A DNA stretch of 64,000 bases, from assembly GCA_937901255.1 (NCBI GenBank), contig CALCHN010000044.1:1-64000 (forward strand), in the 5' to 3' direction. Origin of the DNA: an uncultured Flavobacteriales bacterium. Lineage in GTDB: Bacteria > Bacteroidota > Bacteroidia > Flavobacteriales_E > Vicingaceae. This document shows positions 8,559-16,641 of this stretch, piece after piece. The notes beneath the pieces are model-generated. The model worked only from the letters and a program-made list of their open reading frames with translations. It was not told the DNA's origin and made no database searches. Both the position numbers and the translations under genes were made by a program. Numbering within the stretch: the first letter of the stretch is position 1; each line of letters begins with the position of its first letter.

Positions 8559-8592
8559 GCCCCCTCTAACTCCCCCAATAGGGGAGGATTTC
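8559..8592. repeat. Second GC-rich repeat, truncated, beside pfkA
   Basis: The spacer upstream of pfkA contains AGCCCCCTCTAAC followed by a hairpin, CTCCCC (8570-8575) / CAATA / GGGGAG (8581-8586). The C-rich/G-rich composition stands out against the AT-rich context and resembles half of the larger element at 7452-7519. It is probably a decayed or partial copy of a dispersed intergenic repeat. Confidence 0.55.
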
Positions 8593-8637
8593 CAACGCAC
8601 AAAACCCTTTCTAATTATTATCTATTTATTTTTATTA

Positions 8638-9021
8638 CTATTGTTTCATCAATTCTTGCAAACGCTGATGACGTTCTACAGAAAAATCGCTATCGTTTTT
8701 TATGATGTAATTTATGACTTCTAAAGTACTATTTCTTAAAGAAATATTGGTAGGTGTTAATAAGAATTTTTGAAATAGTAATTCTTCGAGTAGTTTAAAC
8801 TTGGTTAAATCGAAATCGAGTTCCGTTTTAAGTTTGTCAATTAATTTGTCTTCAGGGGTTTCTAAAATGATTTTTAAATTAATTTTCAGAAAATCAGTAG
8901 CAAATTCGTTGAGTAATTCTTCAGCTTTATCGGGCTCGTTGTTTTGTTTGAAAAGGAGAATTTTGGCTAGCATCTTAGCCATTTCATCAAAATATCGTTG
9001 AATGTAATCCTTTCTAATCAT
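8638..9021 (-). CDS. Small helical protein of unknown function
   Basis: A 127-residue, apparently all-helical, charged protein without signal peptide or membrane segment. The N-terminus (MIRKDYIQRYFDEMAKMLAK) recalls the DUF6483 family of TPR-like proteins, and a central AEELLNEF segment would suit a helical repeat, but I cannot confirm membership. Its ATG overlaps the stop codon of the upstream methyltransferase gene by 8 bases, so the two are translationally coupled, which suggests a connected role in RNA modification or regulation of that enzyme. It ends about 45 bases before the GC-rich repeat. Confidence 0.8.
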   Translation of the reverse strand: MIRKDYIQRYFDEMAKMLAKILLFKQNNEPDKAEELLNEFATDFLKINLKIILETPEDKLIDKLKTELDFDLTKFKLLEELLFQKFLLTPTNISLRNSTLEVINYIIKNDSDFSVERHQRLQELMKQ

Positions 9022-10189
9022 TTACAACATTTTCTGTTTTGTGCGTCTTTTTTGTCCCTTGATACATTTCATATTGAATAAATTTACACTCCAAACTTCC
9101 GTTAAACAATTTTAATTTTTTAGATGGTCGTAGTCCAACATTTTTAAGAGCGTCCATGTTAGAGCTAATTATCCATGCCGACCAACCACTAAATTTTTGT
9201 TTAAGTGTATCGCCAAAGTCGGTGTAAAGAGCTTCAATTCCATCGCCAATTCTTTCTCCGTAAGGTGGGTTAGAAATAATAATTCCAGGTTCGGTACTTG
9301 GAGTGTAGTCTTGAAAATCAGATAACTTCAAGCTTACTTTGTCTAGCAATTCAATGCTTTTAAGGTTAGCTCTGCACATACCCAACACTCTTCCAGAATT
9401 ATCCACACCAATAATTCTGGTGTTGGAGAATTTTCTGTTGGCAATAGCTTCTTCCTTTAATTTATTAAAAAGTTGATTATCGAAATCTTTCCAATTAAAG
9501 AATCCAAATTCTTCTCTTTTAAGGTTGGGAGCTATGTTAAAAGCTATCATAGCAGCTTCTATAAGGATAGTTCCTGAACCACAAAACAAATCAAGTAGAG
9601 GAGCTTTTTTGTCCCATCCACTCAATAAAATCATACCTGCGGCTAAATCTTCCTTAATGGGTGCTTCACTACGACTTTCTCTATAACCTCTTTTAAAAAG
9701 AGCATCACCAGAACTGTCTAAACTTACTGCACAAACATTTTTTTGATTGATATACAGGTTGATTTTTATGTTAGGATTAAATTTTTCAACATTAGGTCTT
9801 CTGTTAAATTTGTCTCTAAATCTATCTGCAATAGCATCTTTAGCTTTTAGTGCAGGGAATTGAGAGTGATTAAATAGAGTAGAAGAAACCACTGCATCAA
9901 TAAAAAAAGTTTGATCTACATCAAAAATGTTTTCCCATTCCATTTTTTTGATTTGATTATACAAATCATCACTATCTCTAATAGGAAATTGATGAATGGG
10001 AACTAATATTTTATTAACTGTTCTGAGCCATAAATTGGCATTATACAATAGAGTTTTGTCTCCTTTAAAAGATACACTTCTAATGCCTTTTTCAATTTGT
10101 TGAGCCCCTAATTGAGTCAATTCTTCAGCAGCAACATCTTCCAAACCGAAAGAAGTTTTAGCCACCATGGTAAACAATTTTTCTAACAT
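9014..10189 (-). CDS. THUMP-domain rRNA (guanine-N2) methyltransferase, RlmL N-terminal type
   Basis: A 391-residue S-adenosylmethionine-dependent RNA methyltransferase. An N-terminal ferredoxin-like/THUMP region (about 1-165) with FGLEDVAAEEL precedes a Rossmann domain with LLDLFCGSGTILIEAA (SAM binding, near 203-218), IIGVDNSG, and the catalytic SNPPYGERIG (near 308-317). The NPPY tetrapeptide and domain order match the 23S rRNA m2G methyltransferases of the RlmL N-terminal half (bacterial YcbY/YpsC). The next gene overlaps its stop by 8 bases. An alternative ATG seven codons downstream is possible. Exact target nucleotide is inferred from family. Confidence 0.92.
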   Translation of the reverse strand: MLEKLFTMVAKTSFGLEDVAAEELTQLGAQQIEKGIRSVSFKGDKTLLYNANLWLRTVNKILVPIHQFPIRDSDDLYNQIKKMEWENIFDVDQTFFIDAVVSSTLFNHSQFPALKAKDAIADRFRDKFNRRPNVEKFNPNIKINLYINQKNVCAVSLDSSGDALFKRGYRESRSEAPIKEDLAAGMILLSGWDKKAPLLDLFCGSGTILIEAAMIAFNIAPNLKREEFGFFNWKDFDNQLFNKLKEEAIANRKFSNTRIIGVDNSGRVLGMCRANLKSIELLDKVSLKLSDFQDYTPSTEPGIIISNPPYGERIGDGIEALYTDFGDTLKQKFSGWSAWIISSNMDALKNVGLRPSKKLKLFNGSLECKFIQYEMYQGTKKTHKTENVVND

Positions 10190-10251
10190 GTTACAAAGAT
10201 AGATTTTTAAGCAGCTAGAATTATCTTTCTGTTTTAAAATCTTTCAATTGA

Positions 10252-10599
10252 TTAATTATCTCCACCAGATTTTCCTTTGGTAGTTTTAATTTTTACTCTA
10301 CGTTTTCTGTTGTTTTTCGCACGTTGTTTGTTGGCGTATTTTTTCTTTTTTTCTAACTCTTTTTCGGCTTTTTTAGCAGCTTTTTTAGGGTTGGTATCAT
10401 GTTTAGATAACTTGTCGTATTCTTCTTTAAGCTGCACACTAACAGGTTTTTTCTGGTTAAGACCAGCACTATAAATACCTTTTTTCTTGCTTTTGTGTTC
10501 TCTGCCATGAAACATGGAGGATTGGTCTATTTTTTTGTTGCATGAAAATAGAAAAATAGTGAGTAGTATAAGTAGGTTAGTTTTGTTTAGTTGCTTCAT
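10252..10599 (-). CDS. Lysine-rich small lipoprotein, unknown function
   Basis: A 115-residue predicted lipoprotein: a short hydrophobic signal segment ends in the lipobox LFSC (Cys20), followed by an extremely basic mature part dominated by Lys and Arg (runs such as KKAAKKAEKELEKKKK and KNNRKRRVKIK near the C-terminus). Such a tail could bind anionic surface polymers, LPS or nucleic acid, but this is only a guess. The stop of the upstream SCO gene is 4 bases before its ATG, so the two are probably one transcript. Confidence 0.8.
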   Translation of the reverse strand: MKQLNKTNLLILLTIFLFSCNKKIDQSSMFHGREHKSKKKGIYSAGLNQKKPVSVQLKEEYDKLSKHDTNPKKAAKKAEKELEKKKKYANKQRAKNNRKRRVKIKTTKGKSGGDN

Positions 10600-10603
10600 A
10601 AAT

Positions 10604-11254
10604 TTACTTTTCGTACTCTGCTAATAACGTATAAATGTCTTTAATTAGTCTGTCCACATCTTGTTTTGATGTTCCATCATAAAATCCTCGTAACCTTTTA
10701 TCTTTATCTACCAACACAAAATTTTCGGTATGGATAAAATCATCAACACCGCCATCTCCTTCGGTTATTGCTGCAAAGTAAGTTTTTCGGGCAAGGTCGT
10801 AAATTTGTTTTTTATCACCGGTTACTAGTTTCCATTTATCGGATGAAATATTATGTTTATTAGCATATTCTTTTAATACAGGTACAGAATCTTCTTCGGG
10901 CATTACGGTGTGTGATAAGAGTAAAATATCACTATTTTCATTAAATTCTTCATAAACACGTAACATTTGGTCGGTCATTTTCGGGCAAATGGTAGGGCAG
11001 GTAACAAAAAAGAAATCGGTAACATAAATTTTACCTTCAAAATCTGTTGGCGTAACAGTTGCTCCATCTTGGTCGGTTAAACTAAAATTGCCAACTTTAT
11101 GGTTTTTAGAAGTTTCTTGCAAGGATTCATCTACTAACTTTGGATTAATATCGGCAGGATTGTAAATTTTTAAAGGTTTTGGTTTACTTATCATAAAATA
11201 AGCAATGGTAATACCAATAATAACTACAATAAGAGCAGGGATAAGTCTTTTCAT
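10604..11254 (-). CDS. SCO family protein (copper chaperone for cytochrome oxidase)
   Basis: A 216-residue membrane-anchored thioredoxin-fold protein; Sco1/SenC proteins deliver copper to the CuA centre of cytochrome c oxidase. An N-terminal membrane helix (about 4-22) leads to a periplasmic domain with the metal-binding CPTICP motif (Cys86, Cys90) and the distant conserved His175 in DFIHTEN, so all three copper ligands are present. The preceding TDFFFVT and following LVDKDKRLRGFYDGT segments are typical. It is followed at 4 bases by the Lys-rich lipoprotein gene. No cytochrome oxidase genes are in the window. Confidence 0.93.
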   Translation of the reverse strand: MKRLIPALIVVIIGITIAYFMISKPKPLKIYNPADINPKLVDESLQETSKNHKVGNFSLTDQDGATVTPTDFEGKIYVTDFFFVTCPTICPKMTDQMLRVYEEFNENSDILLLSHTVMPEEDSVPVLKEYANKHNISSDKWKLVTGDKKQIYDLARKTYFAAITEGDGGVDDFIHTENFVLVDKDKRLRGFYDGTSKQDVDRLIKDIYTLLAEYEK

Positions 11255-11312
11255 TTTTTAATTATTTCTCAGCAAAAGTAGCGGTAAAAAGGATATAAAA
11301 CAACCGAGTATT

Positions 11313-12791
11313 TTATTCTGTAGCTTTTTTATCTTCGGTAATTCCTAACTCTTTGTTAAGCACTTGCTTTAATAAATCGCTATCTAATTTTTTGGCTATA
11401 ATGGTTTTGTTTTTATCCAACAAATATATTTGAGGAGTAGTAAAAACATCATAAGTAGTAGTGTAGTTCAAACTTTTTAAATCGGTATAACCTTTGGCAA
11501 TGTATTCTGTAGCTTTTTGTTTGTCTTCATAAACTTCTTTGGGTACGGCAACATTAAAAAAGTTCATGTTGTTTTCTCTAATAAATTTTTTCCAAGCTTC
11601 ATTATGGTCGGAACTTACAGCATAAACAGCTACGCTTTTATCTTTTATTGTTTGGTAGTACTCAGCTATTTTTGGTAATTCTTTTTTACAATGTCCGCAT
11701 TCTGGATCCCAAAAAATTAATATGGTATAATCTTTATCAATTTTATGCAAGTTTACCCAGTTTTGTTTAGCGGTATCAATTAGCATAAGATTAATGGCTG
11801 TTTTACCTATCAGTACTGGAACTAATTTTTTGGCTTTGTCTTGTACTTTTTCTATTAATTTTTCATCAGCCCAAAAAGCTTGTTCTTTTGTATAATAATT
11901 TAATGCTATATGAGCAAAAACAGCATCCATGCCCATTATTTTAGATTTTTCGTAATGGTTAATTAAGTAATGAATGGTGTATTTAAAAATTTCTTTGTTG
12001 GCTTTAGCTTTTTCAACAACCCAATCAATGTCGGCATTAATAGAATCGGGGTTAGGGTAAGCAAGTTTGGTGAAATATTTTTCAATTTTATTGTGATACA
12101 ACGGACTTCTTAACAAACGTTCATCGCTAAAATCGGTATCATCAAAAAAATGATTTTTGTAGTATTGGTAACGGGTGTATTGAAGTATAGAGTCATTTTG
12201 GATAGTGTCAAATTTAGTAGTTTCTGGTTCTTTCATTGCTTTAAACAAAGCAGCAACAAAAGTGTTAGGATGTTTTTCGATTATAGATAGTCTATAGTCC
12301 TGAACTTCTTTTTCAATATTAGCCAATTGTTCTTCTATTTCTTTTTTTTCTGTGGCAGATGTAGTTTCTAGTTTGTGTTTTTCACGAAGAGTAGCAGCAT
12401 TTTCTTGTATTTTACCAACATGCAACAGGTGTTCTAAAAACAATTTATTTTCTTCCGACTTCTTAACAACCATGTTTTTAACCGGATTAAGTGTATCTGT
12501 TTCAATTTCTATAACAGGTTCATCTATCAAAATTTCAAATAAAATTCTGCCATTATAAAAAATACCATAAATACCACTTTCTATAGTTTTAGTACCTTTA
12601 AAATGAGCGATACTATTTTCATTAACTTTTGCGGTATCTTTATAATAACGCTGATTACCATAGTAGTTAATTAAAAATAAATCGGTGTTTTTTAAACCAT
12701 CAATTTTTAACTTAATAGAATAGGTATTGTTTTGAGCAAAAAGAGTAGTCGAAAGACTTAATAGAAGTAGAATAGGAAATAATTTCTTCAT
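11313..12791 (-). CDS. TlpA-like thiol-disulfide oxidoreductase with N-terminal DUF4369-type domain
   Basis: A 492-residue exported protein. A signal peptide (about 1-19, ending in LFAQ) precedes a beta-rich DUF4369-like domain (about 20-130), a helical charged middle with a Lys/Glu-rich coiled-coil stretch (about 125-165), and a C-terminal thioredoxin domain with the redox motif PECGHCKKELP (near 362-372) and a cis-Pro region in TTPQIYLL. This architecture is common in Bacteroidota envelopes and is thought to reduce periplasmic disulfides. It has its own promoter (12818-12846) and lies 58 bases upstream of the SCO gene, suggesting a shared envelope redox role. Confidence 0.9.
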   Translation of the reverse strand: MKKLFPILLLLSLSTTLFAQNNTYSIKLKIDGLKNTDLFLINYYGNQRYYKDTAKVNENSIAHFKGTKTIESGIYGIFYNGRILFEILIDEPVIEIETDTLNPVKNMVVKKSEENKLFLEHLLHVGKIQENAATLREKHKLETTSATEKKEIEEQLANIEKEVQDYRLSIIEKHPNTFVAALFKAMKEPETTKFDTIQNDSILQYTRYQYYKNHFFDDTDFSDERLLRSPLYHNKIEKYFTKLAYPNPDSINADIDWVVEKAKANKEIFKYTIHYLINHYEKSKIMGMDAVFAHIALNYYTKEQAFWADEKLIEKVQDKAKKLVPVLIGKTAINLMLIDTAKQNWVNLHKIDKDYTILIFWDPECGHCKKELPKIAEYYQTIKDKSVAVYAVSSDHNEAWKKFIRENNMNFFNVAVPKEVYEDKQKATEYIAKGYTDLKSLNYTTTYDVFTTPQIYLLDKNKTIIAKKLDSDLLKQVLNKELGITEDKKATE

Positions 12792-12817
12792 AATTTTGTG
12801 TTGTTTTTAAACATGTT

Positions 12818-12846
12818 CAAATTTAGGATTTAATTTGAGCTTCAAA
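12818..12846 (-). promoter_or_regulatory. Bacteroidota-type promoter for the TlpA-like gene
   Basis: On the minus strand a TTTG (12846-12843) is followed after 17 bases by TAAATTTG (12825-12818), matching the Bacteroidota sigma consensus TTTG / TAnnTTTG. It predicts a short leader of about 20 bases before the ATG at 12791. Confidence 0.7.
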
Positions 12847-12878
12847 AAAAGATTAAAAAAAATTAACATATCATTAAA

Positions 12879-13676
12879 TTGCCAAAATATTTACTTTACA
12901 TATCAATTATAGTGCCTTCGGTGTTGGTATGTTTAGGTGTTGTAATTTACTTATACCAAGAGTATTTAATATTTTATCCTGAAAAGCTTTCCGAAAAACA
13001 TATTTTTAAATTTAATCAACCATTTGAAGAGTTTACTATACAAACTCCTGATAAAGAAAATATTAATGTATTGATGTTTAAAGCAGAAAATGCCAAAGGC
13101 TTGGTATATTATCATCATGGTAATGCTGGAAGTTTAGAACATTGGGGATTAAAAGCAGTTGATTTTACTAGTAGAGGTTATGATGTTTTAATGTATGATT
13201 ACAGAGGTTTTGGAAAAAGTACCGGAAAGATTAAGAATGAAAGAATGCTTTATAAAGATGCAGTTTTAATCTATAATGAAATTGAAAAAAGATATAGGTT
13301 TGATAAAATTATTTTTTATGGCATATCTTTAGGTTCTGGTATAGCAGCTAAGTTAGCCCATGAACTTACTCCTAATAAATTGATATTAGAAACACCGTAT
13401 TTTAATTTTTATGATGTTTCTAAATTTCATTACCCATATTTACCCAACTCTATTTTATTACATTATCAATTTAAAACCAATAAATGGTTGCCCGAAATTA
13501 AAGTACCCATACATTTAATACACGGTACAGAAGATGAAACTGTTCCTTATGAAATGAGTGTACGACTTAAAAATTTAGGTGAAAATATTGATTTATGTAC
13601 CATTGAATATGGTTCTCACAATAACCTAAACACTTTTGAAGAATATCAAAAATATTTAGATAAAGTGCTCAATTAA
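12879..13676 (+). CDS. Alpha/beta hydrolase, membrane-anchored (ABHD17/BEM46-like)
   Basis: A 265-residue serine hydrolase. A hydrophobic N-terminal segment (about 3-26) is a likely signal anchor. The hydrolase fold then shows YYHHGNAG (oxyanion loop, near 77-84), DYRGFGKSTG, the nucleophile elbow GISLGSG (Ser near 150), Asp in HGTEDETVP and His near the C-terminus in YGSHNN, giving a full catalytic triad. The order and spacing match the ABHD13/17 and BEM46 group; substrate unknown. The frame starts with TTG at 12879; no in-frame ATG precedes the conserved domain, so TTG is my choice. It is transcribed divergently from the TlpA-like gene. Confidence 0.87.
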   Translation: MPKYLLYISIIVPSVLVCLGVVIYLYQEYLIFYPEKLSEKHIFKFNQPFEEFTIQTPDKENINVLMFKAENAKGLVYYHHGNAGSLEHWGLKAVDFTSRGYDVLMYDYRGFGKSTGKIKNERMLYKDAVLIYNEIEKRYRFDKIIFYGISLGSGIAAKLAHELTPNKLILETPYFNFYDVSKFHYPYLPNSILLHYQFKTNKWLPEIKVPIHLIHGTEDETVPYEMSVRLKNLGENIDLCTIEYGSHNNLNTFEEYQKYLDKVLN

Positions 13677-13730
13677 AGGATTTATCCTAAATCAATTCCG
13701 TTAATTTATTTATTTAATCGAAATTATTTA

Positions 13731-13738
13731 TACATTTG
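13731..13738 (+). promoter_or_regulatory. Promoter -7 element of the unknown secreted cassette
   Basis: TACATTTG matches the TAnnTTTG consensus. No clear TTTG -33 box is present, only T-rich sequence. It gives a leader of about 60 bases before the ATG at 13803. Confidence 0.55.
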
Positions 13739-13802
13739 TCGGAGGATAAGTAAATTTACTTATACTATGAATGCATTAAAACAATAATAAATTTATTTAC
13801 AC

Positions 13803-14690
13803 ATGAAAAGAAATTTAAAATATGCAATAGCTATTGTTGCAGCATTTCCAATGTTAATGTACACATCTTGTACTGAAGACAAGCCGATAGAGGAAGAAGT
13901 TGAAGTAGAAATTGTTACAGAAGAAAAAGTAAAAAACGAAAAGTTTTATCAAATTCCTGCTCCAGATGAAATGTTTGGATTTATCAAAAAATCTGGATTA
14001 ACTTATAATAAAGCACTTATTAACTCTCCGCAAAAACAATCTAACTATACAACTCCATTAGAGCAAACTATGATTTTTGGTGTATATTCAGCAGATTTAG
14101 CTTACACAGCAGCTTACGAAGAGTTTAATGAGTCCATTAAATATTTTGCAATTATTCAAAAAATTGCTGAAAACATTGGTATTTCAGGTGCTTTTAATGA
14201 AGAATTAATGAACAACATTAAAAATAACTTAGATAAACCTGAGCAATTATTAGAAAACTCTAACGATTCTTATTTTTCTGTAGTTGATTATTTAGAGCAA
14301 AATGAGCAAGGAGATAAATTAGGAATTATTGCAGCAGCAGGTTGGTTAGAAACAGTTTACATAGTTGCTAACTCTATTGATTACAATGAAAATGAAGCAG
14401 CATTACAACGATTGGCTGACCAAAAACTTACGCTTGATAATTTATTAATGTATTTAGATAAGTACAACGAAAATGCAGATGTTAAAGAAATGACAGCTAT
14501 GTTAAAAGAACTAGAAACAGCTTTTGAAACAGTAGAAGATGGAGATGCAAATTCTTCAGGAATTACATTAAAGAAAAAAGGTGAAGGAAAAATGGTTTTA
14601 GGTGGAGGAAGTTCTCCTAAAATTTCTAAAGAACAATTTGAAGCCATTAAATCTAAAGTAACTGAATTAAGAACTAAAATTGTTAAATAA
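13803..14690 (+). CDS. Lipoprotein of unknown function, first gene of a secreted pair
   Basis: A 295-residue lipoprotein. The signal peptide (about 1-22) ends in the lipobox YTSC, and the residues after the Cys (TEDKP, then a long Glu/Val-rich stretch) are acidic, reminiscent of the lipoprotein export signal that sends lipoproteins to the cell surface in Flavobacteriia. The mature part is predicted helical, with many Glu, Leu and Asn, and ends in a Gly-rich linker (GGGSSPK) and a final helix. I recognise no domain. It is followed after 49 bases by a second unknown secreted protein, and the pair is bounded by a promoter at 13731 and a terminator at 15425. Confidence 0.85.
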   Translation: MKRNLKYAIAIVAAFPMLMYTSCTEDKPIEEEVEVEIVTEEKVKNEKFYQIPAPDEMFGFIKKSGLTYNKALINSPQKQSNYTTPLEQTMIFGVYSADLAYTAAYEEFNESIKYFAIIQKIAENIGISGAFNEELMNNIKNNLDKPEQLLENSNDSYFSVVDYLEQNEQGDKLGIIAAAGWLETVYIVANSIDYNENEAALQRLADQKLTLDNLLMYLDKYNENADVKEMTAMLKELETAFETVEDGDANSSGITLKKKGEGKMVLGGGSSPKISKEQFEAIKSKVTELRTKIVK

Positions 14691-14739
14691 AACATCAATT
14701 AATAGATAATTCACAATAACAAAATTTAAAAGCTCAACA

Positions 14740-15399
14740 ATGAAAAATATAAACAATATCTTATTAATTATTTCAATTATTACAATGCCAATTGTAGCTT
14801 CTGCACAATACTGTAACAATTTTCACTCTAAATATTGTCCTCCATCAGAAAGTGGAATGTATAGCTTAAATGGGCAATCTAAAAGTGCCTTATTTAGTAA
14901 GGGACAAACTTCAGAACTAAATGTAGTTGTTTATAAAGGTCAGGATTATAGAATTTCTCTTTGTTTTGATGAAACTTTAGGCTCTCAAATTACATACAAA
15001 GTTTACGAAACTAAAAAAGTAAAAGTAGAAAAAGTTATTGAAACTAAAACCATGGAAGACGAATACCAGAAAGATGAAAATGGAGAACTAGTAGTTGATG
15101 AATGGGGTGAATATATTCTTACAGGAAACCAAGTTGAAGTGGTAAGTAAAGAAACGGTAACTGTTGTAGAACAACAAAAAAACTTACTATATGATAATAG
15201 TCAAGATGGTTTTGCAACAGAATTAGAGTTTTCGGTAGAAACTACCAGAAGATTAATAATAGAAGTTTCTATCCCTGGAAGTGGTGGAAGTGGGAACACT
15301 AAAAACAAACTTATTAAATCTGCAGATATGGGTTGCGTAGGTATTTTAGTTGAACACATGACTACACCAATTCAAGGGTTTAAGGGAACAGGATTTTAA
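14740..15399 (+). CDS. Secreted protein of unknown function, second gene of a pair
   Basis: A 219-residue exported protein with a classical signal peptide (about 1-22, cleavage after ASA). The mature protein is predicted mostly beta-stranded with an extended Lys/Glu/Val-rich middle (KVYETKKVKVEK to VVEQQK, about 85-150), four Cys (two in the CNNFHSKYC segment, one in LCFDE, one in MGCVGI) and a Gly-Ser linker (GSGGSG) near 186-191. The Cys residues may form disulfides. No known domain recognised. Probably co-transcribed with the lipoprotein gene upstream and closed by a strong terminator. Confidence 0.85.
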   Translation: MKNINNILLIISIITMPIVASAQYCNNFHSKYCPPSESGMYSLNGQSKSALFSKGQTSELNVVVYKGQDYRISLCFDETLGSQITYKVYETKKVKVEKVIETKTMEDEYQKDENGELVVDEWGEYILTGNQVEVVSKETVTVVEQQKNLLYDNSQDGFATELEFSVETTRRLIIEVSIPGSGGSGNTKNKLIKSADMGCVGILVEHMTTPIQGFKGTGF

Positions 15400-15424
15400 A
15401 ATAAATAAAAAATATTATTGATAG

Positions 15425-15454
15425 AAAAGCTACAAATTAATTTGTAGCTTTTTT
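15425..15454 (+). terminator. Rho-independent terminator of the secreted pair
   Basis: Perfect 12-bp stem AAAAGCTACAAA (15425-15436) with its complement (15441-15452), TTAA tetraloop and a T run. Confidence 0.88.
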
Positions 15455-15539
15455 ATTTATTGCTCTTTTAAATAGCTACCTTTACAAGTGTAATAACCGC
15501 TTCGTTATTTATCAAAATAAGATTAAATTTTAAGCAAAT

Positions 15540-16640
15540 ATGAAGAGCATTAAACAGCTATTAATTTTAAATATTTTCATCACATTTTTGTTGATTTCGT
15601 GTGACAATAATAAAACACCAACAACTAGCCCTACTTATGAGAAACTAACTGAATCGGTTTATTCATCTGTAACCATACAGCCAGATAGTTTGTATGCTGT
15701 TTTTTCTTCTGTTACAGGAATTATTGATAAAGTAATGGTAGAAGAAGGCGATGTTGTAAATGAAGGGGATGAGTTGTTTTTAATTACGAATAATACACCC
15801 GTTTTAAATACAGATAATGCTCGTTTAGCCCTTCAAATTGCTCAAGAAAACTATAACGGTAAAAATGCAGTTTTAGAGGATATGAAAAATGAAATTGAAA
15901 TAGCTAAACTAAAGCTGGTAAATGATTCCATAAACTATTTAAGACAGAAAAATTTATGGCAACAAAATATAGGAGCTAAAGCCGAATATGACGCTGCTAA
16001 ATTAAACTTTGAAGCATCTAAAAATACCTATAGTACGCTTCAAAATAAATTTAAAAGAACAAAAAACGAACTGAAACAACAAGTAGAACAAGCAAAAAAT
16101 AATTACCAAGCCTCATTAATTTTAACTAAAGATTTTACCATTAAAAGCAACATTAGTGGAAAAGTATATGCTATTAATAAAAAGCCGGGAGAAATCGTTT
16201 CTATACAGCAATCTATTGCTACAATGGGAAGTTTATCAAACTTTGTTGCTGAGTTGCTAATTGACGAAGTAGATATTGCTAAAATAGAAATTAATCAATT
16301 GGTTATAATAAAATTAGATGCTTATCCATCTCAGGTTTTTAAAGCAAAGGTTAACAAAATTTATCCTCAAAAAAATGAAAGGACACAAACCTTTAAAATT
16401 GATGCAGAATTTGTTGAATTTCCTCCCAAATTATATCCAGGATTATCTGGAGAAGCCAATATCATCATAAATGAAAAAGATAAAGTATTGGTAATTCCAA
16501 AAAATTATTTGGTAAACAACAACTTTGTAAAAACTAAAAAAGGATTAATAGAAATTACAACTGGACTTGAAAGCATTGATAAAGTTGAAGTGATTTCTGG
16601 TATTGACGAACATACAGTTATTTATCAACCCGAATTATAA
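15540..16640 (+). CDS. HlyD/RND-type periplasmic adaptor lipoprotein of an ABC exporter
   Basis: A 366-residue membrane-fusion protein that bridges an inner-membrane transporter to the outer membrane. Signal peptide with lipobox LLISC (Cys21), a split biotinyl-lipoyl domain (GIIDKVMVEEGDVV near 62-76 and SGKVYAINKKPGEIVS near 205-220), a long alpha-helical hairpin between them (about 95-195), and a beta-barrel domain after it. The permease gene begins 1 base after its stop and the ATPase gene follows with overlap, which together define a MacAB-like or Lol-like exporter. Upstream, a weak -7 match (TACCTTTA, 15477-15484) and a short inverted repeat (AATAAC/GTTATT, 15492-15509) could control the operon. 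Confidence 0.92.
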   Translation: MKSIKQLLILNIFITFLLISCDNNKTPTTSPTYEKLTESVYSSVTIQPDSLYAVFSSVTGIIDKVMVEEGDVVNEGDELFLITNNTPVLNTDNARLALQIAQENYNGKNAVLEDMKNEIEIAKLKLVNDSINYLRQKNLWQQNIGAKAEYDAAKLNFEASKNTYSTLQNKFKRTKNELKQQVEQAKNNYQASLILTKDFTIKSNISGKVYAINKKPGEIVSIQQSIATMGSLSNFVAELLIDEVDIAKIEINQLVIIKLDAYPSQVFKAKVNKIYPQKNERTQTFKIDAEFVEFPPKLYPGLSGEANIIINEKDKVLVIPKNYLVNNNFVKTKKGLIEITTGLESIDKVEVISGIDEHTVIYQPEL

Positions 16641-16641
16641 G

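Noticed and set aside
14381..14698. Minus-strand frame of 105 codons within the unknown lipoprotein gene
   Set aside because: Antisense to a gene with clean signal peptide and promoter; composition is typical of shadow frames.
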